A stretch of DNA of 64,000 nucleotides from positions 40,598-104,597 of the forward strand of contig SCOE01000019.1 of the NCBI GenBank assembly GCA_005503065.1, read 5' to 3'. Position numbers and translations under genes: made by a program. This document shows positions 25,395-34,602 of the stretch, in pieces. The stretch comes from Comamonadaceae bacterium ALPHA2B. GTDB lineage: Bacteria > Pseudomonadota > Gammaproteobacteria > Burkholderiales > Burkholderiaceae_C. How positions within the stretch are numbered: position 1 is the first letter of the stretch; every line of letters starts with the position of its first letter. Below the pieces are notes generated by a model, which was not told the origin of the DNA, ran no database searches, and worked only from the letters and a program-made list of their open reading frames with translations.

Positions 25395-25445
25395 CTCGTG
25401 TCTTCTTTCGTGGGCGGAAACCCGACGACTGTGCCATGGATCGCC

Positions 25446-25511
25446 GTTGCTATGAAAAAAAGAGCGCCTCGCGCAAGCTGCGCGGGCGCTCCGGGCCGAT
25501 TTGGCTTGAAA
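25446..25511 (+). repeat. Dispersed two-hairpin repeat, copy A3 (divergent)
   Basis: Begins GTTGCTATGAAAAAAAGAGC and continues with a GC-rich stem, GAGCGCCTCGCGC..GCGCGGGCGCTC, then CCGGGCCGATTTGGCTTGAAA. It lies between the stop of fadD (25520) and the start of the CoxL-type gene. The outer stem differs from other copies but remains paired. Confidence 0.6.
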
Positions 25512-25519
25512 CGACGAGG

Positions 25520-27196
25520 CTACTTCTTGTCCCGCAGCTCACGCCGCAGGATCTTGCCCACGGGCGTCTTGGGCATCTCGGTCCGGAACTCGATCACCTT
25601 GGGCTGCTTGTAGCCGGTGAGGTTGGCACGGCAGAAGGCCTTGACCTGCTCTTCGGTGAGTTCGGGGTTCTTCTTCACGATGACCAGCTTCACGGCCTCG
25701 CCGGTCTTGTCGTCGGGCACGCCGACCACGGCGCATTCGAGCACGCCGTCGAGCGTGGCCACCACGTCCTCGACCTCATTGGGGTAGACGTTGAAGCCGC
25801 TGACCAGCACCATGTCCTTCTTGCGGTCGACGATCTTGAAGAAGCCGCGCTCGTCGACGGTGCCGACGTCGCCGGTCTTGAACCAGCCGTCCGCGGTCAT
25901 GACCTTGGCGGTCTCGTCGGGCCGCTGCCAGTAGCCGGCCATGACCTGCGGGCCCTTGATGGCGATCTCGCCGCGCTCGCCCAGCGGCACCTCGTGGCCG
26001 TCGTCGTCGAGCAGCTTGAACCAGGTGCTGGGCAGCGGCACGCCGATGGTGCCGGTGTACTCCTTGCTCGTGGTCGGGTTGCAGCTGGCCGAGGGCGAAG
26101 TCTCCGACAGGCCGTAGCCTTCGCACACCGGGCAGCCGGTCTTGTCGAGCCACAGCTTGGCCACGGCGCCCTGCACCGCCATGCCGCCGCCGACCGAGAT
26201 CTTCAGGTGGCTCCAGTCCACGGTGTTGAAGTCGGGGTGGTTGGCCAGGCCGTTGAACAGCGTGTTCACGGCCGGGAAGCTGTGGATGGTGTGCTTGCTC
26301 AGTTCCTTGAGCGTGGCGGCCAGGTCGCGCGGGTTGGGGATGAGGATGAGCTTCCCGCCCGTGCGCATGCACAGCATCATGCCCACCGTGAACGCGAAGA
26401 TGTGGTACAGCGGCAGCGCGCACACGCTGGTGGGCTGCTCGCCCTGCGGCACGCGGTCCATCACGGGCTGGTTCCAGGCCTCGGACTGCAGCACGTTGGC
26501 GATCACGTTGCGGTGCAGGAGCACGGCGCCCTTGCTCACGCCCGTGGTGCCGCCGGTGTACTGCAGCACGGCCACATCGTCGGGGCCGATGGCCGGCGCC
26601 TTCAGTTCGCGGTTCGCGCCCTGCGAGAGCGCATCGTTGAAGCGCACGGCGCCCGGCAGCGAGTAGGCCGGCACCATCTTCTTCACATTGCGCAGCACGT
26701 AGTTGACGATCGCGCCCTTGACCAGGCCGAGCCGGTCGCCCATCGCGGCCAGCACCACGTGCTTGACCTGCGAATGGCCGATCGCCTGCTGCAGCGTGGT
26801 GGCGAAGTTCTCCATGATGACGATCGCCTTGGCGCCGGAGTCCTTGAGCTGGTGCTCCAGCTCGCGCGCGGTGTACAGCGGGTTCACGTTCACCAGGATC
26901 AGGCCCGCGCGCAGGATGGCGGCCACCGCCACCGGGTACTGCGGGCAGTTGGGCATCATGACCGCGACCCGGTCGCCCTTCGCCAGGCCCAGGCCCTGCA
27001 GGTAGGCCGCGAAGGCCCGGCTCTGGCGGTCGGTCTCGCCGAAGCTGATGTCCTTGCCCATGAAGGCGTAGGCGGTGCGGTCGGCGTACTTCCTGAAGCT
27101 CTCCTCCATCAGCGCGACGAGCGATTCGTACTGGGCGGGATCGATGTCGGCGGGCACGCCGGCGGGATAGCTGCTGAGCCAGGGGCGGTCGGTCAT
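25520..27196 (-). CDS. fadD: Long-chain fatty acid-CoA ligase
   Basis: A 558-residue AMP-forming acyl-CoA synthetase close in length to E. coli FadD. Motifs are YTGGTTGVSKGAVLLHRN (P-loop), GYGLSETSPSASCNP (A5), IAIKGPQVMAGYWQRPDETA, FKTGDVGTVDERGFFKIVDR, and the catalytic lysine in KTPVGKILRREL; the last three residues are DKK. The start at 27196 (MTDRPWLSSYPAGVP) was chosen because GGAG lies about 10 nt upstream; the in-frame ATG at 27211 has no ribosome-binding site. The tripeptide start DRPWL is typical of Burkholderiales FadD. It probably feeds beta-oxidation. Confidence 0.93.
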   Translation of the reverse strand: MTDRPWLSSYPAGVPADIDPAQYESLVALMEESFRKYADRTAYAFMGKDISFGETDRQSRAFAAYLQGLGLAKGDRVAVMMPNCPQYPVAVAAILRAGLILVNVNPLYTARELEHQLKDSGAKAIVIMENFATTLQQAIGHSQVKHVVLAAMGDRLGLVKGAIVNYVLRNVKKMVPAYSLPGAVRFNDALSQGANRELKAPAIGPDDVAVLQYTGGTTGVSKGAVLLHRNVIANVLQSEAWNQPVMDRVPQGEQPTSVCALPLYHIFAFTVGMMLCMRTGGKLILIPNPRDLAATLKELSKHTIHSFPAVNTLFNGLANHPDFNTVDWSHLKISVGGGMAVQGAVAKLWLDKTGCPVCEGYGLSETSPSASCNPTTSKEYTGTIGVPLPSTWFKLLDDDGHEVPLGERGEIAIKGPQVMAGYWQRPDETAKVMTADGWFKTGDVGTVDERGFFKIVDRKKDMVLVSGFNVYPNEVEDVVATLDGVLECAVVGVPDDKTGEAVKLVIVKKNPELTEEQVKAFCRANLTGYKQPKVIEFRTEMPKTPVGKILRRELRDKK

Positions 27197-27294
27197 CTTC
27201 TCTGTCTCCATTTTGAAAATCGGGCTGCAGTGCGCGTCTGCCGGGCGCAATCAGCGACAAAAACGATAGCGGACATTCCGTCGCGGGCCTGGGT

Positions 27295-28710
27295 TCAGCC
27301 CTTCAGTGCGCCGAGCACCTCGTCCAGCATCTTCTTGGCATCGCCGAAGAGCATCCGGTTGTTCTCCTTGTAGAACAGCGGGTTGTCCACGCCGGCGTAG
27401 CCCGAGGCCATGGAGCGCTTCATCACGATCGAGGTCTTGGCCTTCCACACCTCGAGCACCGGCATGCCGGCGATCGGGCTGGTCGGGTCGTCCTGCGCGG
27501 CGGGGTTCACGATGTCGTTGGCGCCGATGACCATCGCCACGTCGGTGTCCGGGAAGTCCTCGTTGATCTCGTCCATCTCCATCACGATGTCGTAGGGCAC
27601 CTTGGCCTCGGCCAGCAGCACGTTCATGTGGCCCGGCATGCGGCCCGCCACGGGGTGGATGGCGAAGCGCACTTCCACGCCCTTGTCGCGCAGCGTGCGC
27701 ACGATCTCGTTGACGGTGTGCTGCGCCTGGGCCACGGCCATGCCGTAGCCCGGCACGATGATCACGCTCTTGGCCTCGCGCAGCAGCTCGGCGGTTTCCG
27801 CGGCGCTGATCGGCGTGACTTCGCCTTGCGGCTCGGCGGCCGCGGCATCGCCGCTCTTCTTCGTCGGCGCGCCCGAGCCGAAGCCGCCGGCGATCACGCT
27901 GATGAAGTTGCGGTTCATCGCCTGGCACATGATGTAGCTCAGGATCGCGCCCGAGGAGCCCACCAGCGCGCCGGTGACGATCAGCAGGTCGTTGCTCAGC
28001 ATGAAGCCAGTGGCCGCGGCCGCCCAGCCCGAGTAGCTGTTGAGCATCGACACCACCACCGGCATGTCGGCGCCGCCGATGGCCATCACCATGTGCACGC
28101 CGAAGAGCAGTGCGATGACGGTCATCACGACCAGCGGCAGCATGCCGGCCTGCACGTCATGCGCATTGAGGAACATGCGCCCGAGCCAGATCACGACCAG
28201 CAGCGCGACGAGGTTCAGCCAGTGACGCCCGGGCAGCAGCAGCGGCTTGCCGCCGATCCTGCCGTTGAGCTTGCCGAAGGCGACGAGCGAGCCGCTGAAG
28301 GTGACCGCGCCGATCAGGATGCCGACGTAGATCTCGACCTCGTGGATGATCTTCTCGGCGCCCTCGAGCTGGATCGAGGTGTCGACGTAGCTCGCGAAGC
28401 CCACCAGGCAGGCGGCCAGGCCCACCAGGCTGTGCATCAGCGCGACCAGCTCGGGCATCTGCGTCATCTTCACGACCTTGGCCGCGTACAGGCCGATGCC
28501 GCCGCCGATGACCAGCGCGATGACGATCCAGGCGATGCCGCCCGCGCCCACGCGCGGGCCGAAGACGGTGGCCAGCACCGCCAGCGCCATGCCGACCATG
28601 CCGAACAGGTTGCCGCGGCGAGAGGTCTCGGGGTTGGAGAGCCCGCCCAGGCTCAGGATGAACAGGATGGCGGCGCCCAGGTAGGCGACCGTGGCGAGAC
28701 TTTGGGACAT
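27295..28710 (-). CDS. pntB: NAD(P) transhydrogenase subunit beta
   Basis: The beta subunit of the proton-translocating transhydrogenase, which reduces NADP+ with NADH using the proton gradient. It has 471 residues: about eight to nine transmembrane helices over residues 1-260 (including [21 protein letters not shown], the channel region) and the NADP-binding dIII domain over about 300-471 with the conserved loops [38 protein letters not shown] and [11 protein letters not shown]. It follows pntA by 33 bp on the same strand. Together with pntA it supplies NADPH for biosynthesis. Confidence 0.97.
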   Translation of the reverse strand: MSQSLATVAYLGAAILFILSLGGLSNPETSRRGNLFGMVGMALAVLATVFGPRVGAGGIAWIVIALVIGGGIGLYAAKVVKMTQMPELVALMHSLVGLAACLVGFASYVDTSIQLEGAEKIIHEVEIYVGILIGAVTFSGSLVAFGKLNGRIGGKPLLLPGRHWLNLVALLVVIWLGRMFLNAHDVQAGMLPLVVMTVIALLFGVHMVMAIGGADMPVVVSMLNSYSGWAAAATGFMLSNDLLIVTGALVGSSGAILSYIMCQAMNRNFISVIAGGFGSGAPTKKSGDAAAAEPQGEVTPISAAETAELLREAKSVIIVPGYGMAVAQAQHTVNEIVRTLRDKGVEVRFAIHPVAGRMPGHMNVLLAEAKVPYDIVMEMDEINEDFPDTDVAMVIGANDIVNPAAQDDPTSPIAGMPVLEVWKAKTSIVMKRSMASGYAGVDNPLFYKENNRMLFGDAKKMLDEVLGALKG

Positions 28711-28743
28711 GATGGTCCGTGCTCCTCGGGATTCTTGTTGTCG

Positions 28744-30384
28744 TTATTTGCGGAACATGGCCAGCATGCGGCGGGTGACGGCGAAGCCACCGAACATGTT
28801 GACGGCCGTGAGCACCAGCGCGGCGAAGGCCAGCCACCGGATCAGCCCGTCGGGCCGGCCGTCGACGCCCAGGGCAGGCGGCGCGATCTGCACCAGCGCG
28901 CCGATGGCGATGATGCTGGAGATGGCGTTGGTCACGCTCATCAGCGGCGTGTGCAGCGCGGGCGTGACGTTCCACACCACCATGTAGCCGATGAAGCAGG
29001 CCAGCACGAACACCGTGAAGTGGCCGAGGAACGCGGCGGGCGCGAAGGCGCCGATGAACCAGAACGCCACGGCCGCGACGGCAAAGAGGATGGCGAGCGT
29101 CTTCGCGGGCATCGGGCCGGCGCTGCCATGGCCGTGGCCGCCCTTCTTCTGCTCGACCGGTGCGGCGGCAGCCTTGGGTGCCGGCGCGGGCGCCTGCTTG
29201 AGCGGCGGGGCGGGCCAGGTGATGGCGCCGTCCTTGACCACGGTGAGGCCCCGGATCGCGTCGTCCTCCATGTTGACGACGGCAACGCCGTCCTTGGCCT
29301 TGCACAGCTCCTCGGCCAGGCGCAGCAGGTTGGTGGCGTAGAGCGTGGACGACTGCTTGGCCAGGCGCGAGGCCAGGTCGGTGTAGCCGACGATGGTCAC
29401 GCCGTGGCGCACCACGGCCTCGCCGGACACGGTGAGTTCGCAGTTGCCGCCCTGTTCGGCCGCCATGTCGACGATCACGCTGCCGGGCTTCATCGACTGC
29501 ACCATCTCGGCGGTGATGAGCTTGGGCGCCGGCTTGCCGGGGATCAGGGCCGTGGTGATGATGATGTCGGCGTCCCTGGCCTGCTCCGCATACATCTTGC
29601 GCTGCGCGGCCTGGAAACCTTCGCTCATCACCTTGGCGTAGCCGCCGCCGCCCGAGCCTTCCTCGTCGTAGTCGACCTTGACGAACTCGCCGCCCAGCGA
29701 CTTGACCTGGTCGGCCACCTCGGCGCGGGTGTCGTTGGCGCGCACGATGGCGCCCAGGTTGGCTGCGGTGCCGATGGCTGCCAGGCCGGCGACGCCGGCG
29801 CCGGCGATGAAGACCTTGGCGGGAGGCACCTTGCCCGCGGCCGTGATCTGGCCGTTGAAGAAGCGGCCGAAGGCATTGGCCGCCTCGATCACCGCGCGGT
29901 AGCCCGACACGCCGGCGGTCGAGGTCAGCGCGTCCATCTTCTGCGCCCGGCTCAGCGTGCGCGGCAGGCAGTCGATGGCCAGCACGGTGGCGTGGCGCGC
30001 CGCCAGCTGCTGCATGAGCTCGGGGTTCTGCGCCGGCCAGATGAAGTCGACGAGCGTGCCGCCCTCGCGCATCAGCGCCACTTCGTTGATGGTGGGCGGA
30101 CGGACCTTGAAGACGATGTCGGCGGTGGCCCAGAGCGTGGCGGCATCGGGCACGATCTCGGCACCGGCCGCGCGATAGGCCTCGTCGCTGAAGTTCGCCG
30201 CCTCGCCGGCGCCCGTCTCCACGGCGACGCGAAAGCCCAGCTTGATGAGTTTCTCGACCACGTCGGGCACCGTCGCCACGCGCTTCTCGCCGACGAAGAT
30301 CTCGCGCGGCACGCCGATGCGTTGCGGGGGGACGGCAACACGGGATTCACCCGCCGTCGTCGCGGCAGGGTTGTCTGTCTGCAT
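28744..30384 (-). CDS. pntA: NAD(P) transhydrogenase subunit alpha
   Basis: Alpha subunit of the membrane transhydrogenase, 546 residues. Residues about 20-390 are the NAD-binding dI domain ([20 protein letters not shown] at the N terminus, [20 protein letters not shown] nucleotide fold, and [20 protein letters not shown]). A linker of about 30 residues rich in Ala, Pro, Gly and His (about 395-425, containing [10 protein letters not shown]) precedes four transmembrane helices of dII ([19 protein letters not shown] onward). The linker makes it longer than E. coli PntA (about 510). All of alpha is in one chain, unlike the split PntAA/PntAB of other bacteria. Confidence 0.97.
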   Translation of the reverse strand: MQTDNPAATTAGESRVAVPPQRIGVPREIFVGEKRVATVPDVVEKLIKLGFRVAVETGAGEAANFSDEAYRAAGAEIVPDAATLWATADIVFKVRPPTINEVALMREGGTLVDFIWPAQNPELMQQLAARHATVLAIDCLPRTLSRAQKMDALTSTAGVSGYRAVIEAANAFGRFFNGQITAAGKVPPAKVFIAGAGVAGLAAIGTAANLGAIVRANDTRAEVADQVKSLGGEFVKVDYDEEGSGGGGYAKVMSEGFQAAQRKMYAEQARDADIIITTALIPGKPAPKLITAEMVQSMKPGSVIVDMAAEQGGNCELTVSGEAVVRHGVTIVGYTDLASRLAKQSSTLYATNLLRLAEELCKAKDGVAVVNMEDDAIRGLTVVKDGAITWPAPPLKQAPAPAPKAAAAPVEQKKGGHGHGSAGPMPAKTLAILFAVAAVAFWFIGAFAPAAFLGHFTVFVLACFIGYMVVWNVTPALHTPLMSVTNAISSIIAIGALVQIAPPALGVDGRPDGLIRWLAFAALVLTAVNMFGGFAVTRRMLAMFRK

Positions 30385-30510
30385 GGAAGTCTCCTCGAGG
30401 CGACGGGCTGTCGCGAACTCGGGGCGAGCTTACATGAAGATGACAGACGCTCCCTGTCGCCTGTTTTCTCGAAAGAAATTGGCCGCCGGCGCCCGCGGGA
30501 CGCGCACATG

Positions 30511-30556
30511 CAGCTATCTATTTCATAGCGGCCGCGCCGATGGCGCAGGCTTCAGC
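30511..30556 (+). repeat. Dispersed two-hairpin repeat, copy A4 (partial)
   Basis: CAGCTATCTATTTCATAGC gives the first stem, followed by GGCCGCGCCGATGGCGC and GGCTTCAGC. It lies between pntA and the lipoprotein gene and overlaps the last codons of the lipoprotein (stop at 30552-30554). The second stem is less regular than in other copies. Confidence 0.5.
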
Positions 30557-31427
30557 GGGGCGCGTCTGCGCTCGCGTCCACGACGATGTCGACCCGGCGG
30601 TTGGGCGCCAGGCAGGCGATCAGCGCGCGCTGGACACTGCGCTCGCACTGGACCACCGGCTGCGTCCCGCCGCGCCCGCTGGCCATCACGCGCGACGGCG
30701 CAATGCCCTGCGCCACCAGCGCGCCGCGCACCGCTTCGGCGCGCTTCTCCGACAGCCGCTGGTTGTAGGCAGGACCGCCCAGGCGGTCGGTGTGGCCGAC
30801 CACCTCGATGCGCTCGTAGCGTGTGCCCGTCAGTCGCGAAGCGAGTCGTGCGATCTCGCGTCGCCCCTCGGGTTGAAGCTCGATGCCGTCGAAGGCGAAG
30901 AGAGCATCGGCCGCCAGGCGGAAGTGCCGCTCGGATGCCGCTGCTGCAGGGCCGGCGGGCGCGGGGGGCGCAGCCGCCGCGCCGGCGATGATCGCTGCGC
31001 AGCCTGCCGGCTGCCAGTGGAAGCTGCGGGCCAGATCGTCCTTGTCGAAGATCACCTTGTACTGGCAGGTCGTCACGCCGCCGCCGCTGCGGAAGTTGAA
31101 GACGTAGTCCCACTCGCGCACCGCGACCAGGCCCTCGCGGAAATGCGGTCGGCCCAGCAGGTCGTAAAGCTGGTCCTTGTTCAGGCCTGCGCCCACGGCG
31201 CGGAGGTTGTCCAGGTTGGGGAAGATGCCCTCGGGCTGAGTTGCATCGCGCCGGACGTCGGGAAACACCACCTCGGCCGCGCGGCCATCGTCGCCGATAC
31301 CGCGGCTGACGTACGAGGTACAGCCGGCGGCCAAGGCCAGCACGGCAGCTGCAGCGGCGCCCGGCAGCAGACGGTACGGTGCGGCTCGGAGCGAAGCGCA
31401 GCGCGCAAGGGTAGGGGGGGTGTTCAT
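30552..31427 (-). CDS. BamE-domain/OmpA-domain lipoprotein, TpgA-like adhesin helper
   Basis: A 291-residue lipoprotein. The signal peptide ends in the lipobox LAAGC (Cys36). Residues about 60-130 form an SmpA/OmlA (BamE-like) domain (NKDQLYDLLGRPHFREG, then VREWDYVFNFRSG). After an Ala/Pro-rich linker, residues about 170-285 form an OmpA C-terminal peptidoglycan-binding domain (EVVGHTDRLGGPAYNQRLSE). It starts 47 bp after the adhesin stop on the same strand. The same two domains in one protein, encoded directly after a trimeric autotransporter, occur in TpgA, the peptidoglycan-anchoring helper of Acinetobacter AtaA; the same role is inferred here. The start has AGGGA upstream. Confidence 0.85.
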   Translation of the reverse strand: MNTPPTLARCASLRAAPYRLLPGAAAAAVLALAAGCTSYVSRGIGDDGRAAEVVFPDVRRDATQPEGIFPNLDNLRAVGAGLNKDQLYDLLGRPHFREGLVAVREWDYVFNFRSGGGVTTCQYKVIFDKDDLARSFHWQPAGCAAIIAGAAAAPPAPAGPAAAASERHFRLAADALFAFDGIELQPEGRREIARLASRLTGTRYERIEVVGHTDRLGGPAYNQRLSEKRAEAVRGALVAQGIAPSRVMASGRGGTQPVVQCERSVQRALIACLAPNRRVDIVVDASADAPR

Positions 31428-31474
31428 GCAATGTGTTCCCTGGAGTTGTCGTCGGATGCCGTCCTCATTGGCGA

Positions 31475-34108
31475 TCACCATTGATATCCCGCGCCGACCG
31501 CCACGCCCACGTCGCCGCGCGTGTTGGCAGAGCCGGTGATCTTGGTCACCCATTTGCCGTTGTCGGAGATCTTGGACAGGCCGATGGCGATGGCCGTCTG
31601 GCCCTTGAAGGTGGCCGCACCGGCCGCGACCATGCTCTTGCCGGGCAGGTACGCCTGCGGCATGCCCGCCATGGCCATCGCAGCGGCAACGCCGGCCCGG
31701 GCTTCCTTGCGGTGATCGAGCACGTCCTGGCGCAGCGAATTGAGGTTGTTGTTCACGGCGCCCAGGCCGGCGTTCAGCTGGTTGACGTTGACCGCATCGG
31801 TGCCGCTGACGCCCGGCGCGACGTTGGTGATCGTCCTGCCTCCGGCGTCGACGCCGGCGGTGGTCATGCTCGGCCCGTTGGCGATGCTCACCCCGTTGTT
31901 GTTGATGGTGGTGCTGCCGACCGTCACGCTGTTGAAGTTCGGGTTGTCGCTCACGGCGAAAGTCATGTTCGTGCCGTTCTGCATGAGTACCACGTTGTTG
32001 CCCGCCGTGTAGGTGGCGGTGCCGCCCGGGCCCACGTTGGCCACGCTGGTGCCGATGGCGATGCCGGTGCCCGTCGATGCCGTGGTCACGTTGATGCCCG
32101 CAGCTGCGGTGGCCGACAGGTTGTTGATCGCCTGGTTGGTCGCGTACAGCTGGCTGCCGTTCACGGCGTCGGTGCTGCTGGCGCTGAGTTGCCCCGCCGC
32201 CACGTTGGTCACCTGTCGCTCGCCGCCCGCCGAGCCCACGCTCACCACCCCGGTGGAGGAACCGCCAGCGAAGCTGTAGTTGTTGCCCAGGATCGTCGTG
32301 CCGGCGGTGGAGGTCGTGGCACCGGTGGTGCTGTTGGCGCCCAGGGCCACGCTGTTGCCGGTGGTGGCCGAGGCATTGGTGCCCATGGCCACCGCGTTGG
32401 CCGCGCTGGCCGAGGCGCCGATGCCCGAGGCGATGGCCCCCTGGGCCGTGGCGCCGTTGTTCAGGTAATTGCTGTCGGTGCTGGTGCCGCCGTTGACGCT
32501 GTAGAAGTGCGTGTTGGCGTTGTTGACGACGTTCACGATCTGGCCGCCCAGCGCATTGACCTGGCTGGCCACCGAATAGAGCTGGCTGCCGTTGATGGCG
32601 TCGGTGCTGGTGGCCGTGATGGCGCCGGGGGCGACGTTGACGATCTGGCGCTCCGCACCCGCCGCACCGACGCTGACCACGCCCGTCGCCGTGCCGGCGA
32701 AGCCGCCGTAGGTGACCAGGGGGCCTGCCGAATAGCTGGTGGTGCCGTCGGGATTGAGGGTGGCGATGACGCTGGGGATCGAGGCGCCGTTGACCTGCAC
32801 GGCCGCCTTGTCGGCGCTGTTGTTGCCCAGCACGACGGCGTTGGCCTGTGTGGTGGTGACGCCGTTGCCCAGCACGAAGGTGTCGTTCTGCGCGATGGTG
32901 TTGTTGTTGCCGAAGGCGTAGCTGCCCGTGCCGCTCACGGTGTTCGGGTCGCCGAAGGCGCCGGAGTTCTTGCCGCTCACCACGTTGCCAGTGCCGATGG
33001 CGATGCTGCTCCCACCTGTGGCCTGGGCGCCGGTGCCGATGGCGACGGCGTTGGTGGCACCGGCTCGGGCCTGGGTGCCCAGGCCCACCGAGTCGGTGCC
33101 GCTGGCCGCGGCGCCTGTGGCACCAGGGCCGCTGCCGATGGCCACGCTTCGAACACCGCTGGCAGTGCTGCGCGAACCCAGCGCGACAGCGCGATCGGCG
33201 AAGGCGTTGGCGCCGGCCCCCAGAGCGGTCGCCACAAGTCCCTGTGCGTTGGCGGTCGAGCCTACCGCCACCGCACCGTAGCCCACCAGGGTATGGGAGC
33301 CCAAGGCCGTGGAGAAATCGGCGGCGCCGTTCGCCTGGTATCCCAGTGACACCGAATCCTGACCGGCACTGGTCGATGCGCCGACCGCGACACCATAGGT
33401 CCTGGTGGTCGATGCACCCGAGCCGACGGCCACGCCGCCGATCGAACCCAAGGACACCGTGGCGCCATTGCCGGCGGCGACGGAATACGTCCCTGCCGCG
33501 GCGCTCCCGGGCCCCACGGCGACGTCTCCTTCGAGAGTCGCAGACGCGCCGCTCCCTAGGGCGATGGAATTGACCCCCTTCGCGTTGGCACCGTTGCCCA
33601 GCGCCACCGCATTGGCGGCAGCCGCCAGGGCATTGGGGCCGATGGCCGTGCTTTCAGTGCCGATGGCGCCCGAATTCGAGAGGGTGGAGTTTCCTGAGGC
33701 AGCCGAGTTGACGTGGAAATACGGCGTCTCGTCCACGCTGACCCATTGGCCGTTTTTCCAGACGGCCAAGCCTTTTTGCAGTCCATCGGGCCCGGACGTT
33801 GCATTCGTGTTGTAAACGACCATGCCCTCCACCGGCGTGTTGCCGGCCAGGCCCCACGTCTTCTTGTCGGTGACGGCAATTCGCGTGAAAAGCAGCCCTC
33901 GATTGGTACTCTCGAGTTCCAGAACGGAGCCCGGATCGATAATGGTCGGGTTGTCACCGATTTTCACCTGGGCATGCGCAGCCCCGGCGAACACCGCGAT
34001 CGTCGCCATTGCGATGGCGGATTTCCCGAGGCGGGACTTTGAAATATCCGAAATGGAAATCCATGTGTCCAATGCTTGCGGCCCGCCGCGGCGATATGAT
34101 TTATTCAC
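31475..34108 (-). CDS. Trimeric autotransporter adhesin (YadA-like)
   Basis: A surface-exposed type Vc adhesin of 877 residues. It starts with an extended signal peptide region (MNKSYRRGG, then DTWISISDISKSRLGKS) and a signal peptide ending AGAAHAQ (about 45). Residues about 48-130 form an unusual module (VLELESTNRGLLFTRIAVTD, PVEGMVVYNTNATSG, WKNGQWVSV). From about 135 to 450 come YadA-head repeats of 14-16 residues (SVALG.., AIGSGA..), then stalk/neck segments with NVAPGAITATSTDAINGSQL and NVAAGQLSASSTDAVNGSQL, and a C-terminal four-strand YadA anchor (last 75 residues, ending VGAGYQW). GTG at 34108 was chosen because it gives the conserved MNK start and AAGGGG sits 7 nt upstream; an ATG at 34114 is the alternative. 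Confidence 0.93.
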   Translation of the reverse strand: MNKSYRRGGPQALDTWISISDISKSRLGKSAIAMATIAVFAGAAHAQVKIGDNPTIIDPGSVLELESTNRGLLFTRIAVTDKKTWGLAGNTPVEGMVVYNTNATSGPDGLQKGLAVWKNGQWVSVDETPYFHVNSAASGNSTLSNSGAIGTESTAIGPNALAAAANAVALGNGANAKGVNSIALGSGASATLEGDVAVGPGSAAAGTYSVAAGNGATVSLGSIGGVAVGSGASTTRTYGVAVGASTSAGQDSVSLGYQANGAADFSTALGSHTLVGYGAVAVGSTANAQGLVATALGAGANAFADRAVALGSRSTASGVRSVAIGSGPGATGAAASGTDSVGLGTQARAGATNAVAIGTGAQATGGSSIAIGTGNVVSGKNSGAFGDPNTVSGTGSYAFGNNNTIAQNDTFVLGNGVTTTQANAVVLGNNSADKAAVQVNGASIPSVIATLNPDGTTSYSAGPLVTYGGFAGTATGVVSVGAAGAERQIVNVAPGAITATSTDAINGSQLYSVASQVNALGGQIVNVVNNANTHFYSVNGGTSTDSNYLNNGATAQGAIASGIGASASAANAVAMGTNASATTGNSVALGANSTTGATTSTAGTTILGNNYSFAGGSSTGVVSVGSAGGERQVTNVAAGQLSASSTDAVNGSQLYATNQAINNLSATAAAGINVTTASTGTGIAIGTSVANVGPGGTATYTAGNNVVLMQNGTNMTFAVSDNPNFNSVTVGSTTINNNGVSIANGPSMTTAGVDAGGRTITNVAPGVSGTDAVNVNQLNAGLGAVNNNLNSLRQDVLDHRKEARAGVAAAMAMAGMPQAYLPGKSMVAAGAATFKGQTAIAIGLSKISDNGKWVTKITGSANTRGDVGVAVGAGYQW

Positions 34109-34135
34109 AGCCATTCCCCTTGAAGTCTCGATGCT

Positions 34136-34154
34136 CTCGCGACCAATTCGCGAG
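34136..34154. promoter_or_regulatory. Inverted repeat CTCGCG-N7-CGCGAG upstream of adhesin
   Basis: Two perfect 6-nt arms with a 7-nt AT-rich spacer (ACCAATT), about 28 nt upstream of the adhesin start on the - strand. This position in the leader or promoter of the adhesin suits an operator or a 5'-UTR hairpin. No partner regulator can be assigned from sequence alone. Confidence 0.35.
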
Positions 34155-34272
34155 GCCGGTTTCTTGCAAAAGGAAAACTGTAGACGTCGGTATTAAAGAC
34201 GGCCAGCGGTGGCTCGTGCTTAAGTTCACATCTGCGGACTCTTTGCCGACGGGCCTAGGCAATATTGAAGAA

Positions 34273-34485
34273 ATGCTCGTGCAAATTGAGAAGTATTCCG
34301 CGTCAAATGTGTACCGGGGGTTTTGTCCTGCCTGCGGGCGGGCGGCGATATTCGCCGTCATCGGGTCGGATGTTTGTATTCGCAGTGGGCAGCCCCTCGG
34401 AGCCCCAATTCTCTCAAATTGTCCCAATTGCCTGACTTGGACAAATTTGACCCAGCGAAGCGTGAATATTCGACGGTTCTTTTAA
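34273..34485 (+). CDS. Possible zinc-ribbon protein fragment, 70 residues
   Basis: An ATG-started frame in a clearly AT-richer patch (about 34115-34500, near half GC by eye, against a GC-rich background). The product has two CxxC pairs, GFCPACGRAAIF and NCPNCLTWTN, about 30 residues apart, as in a zinc ribbon. It begins MLVQIEKYSASNVYRG and stops at RRFF. This layout recalls the N-terminal zinc-binding part of some class I methyltransferases, so it may be a remnant of a larger gene; that is inference. A poor ribosome-binding site (GAAGAA) precedes it. It may also be non-coding promoter DNA of the flanking divergent genes. Confidence 0.3.
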   Translation: MLVQIEKYSASNVYRGFCPACGRAAIFAVIGSDVCIRSGQPLGAPILSNCPNCLTWTNLTQRSVNIRRFF

Positions 34486-34602
34486 ATCTCCGCCGTCTCG
34501 TCGTGGTTGCGCGCGGACGTTGACGGTTACAAAGGTGGGCCAAGGTTTGCATTGGTTGCCCCACCTCGATTCGCCAGTTCACAAAGTCAGGGAGAAAACG
34601 GT

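Noticed and set aside
27628..30528. A 966-codon open frame on the + strand opposite pntB and pntA
   Set aside because: His/Arg/Gly-rich translation without domains, antisense to two conserved membrane proteins.
32900..33700. Regular short repeats that could suggest a minisatellite or CRISPR-like array
   Set aside because: They are codons of the YadA-head repeats in the adhesin; unit lengths vary and the frame is kept.
34101..34427. A 108-codon - strand frame in the AT-richer patch
   Set aside because: It overlaps the adhesin promoter and start, has no ribosome-binding site and no domain.
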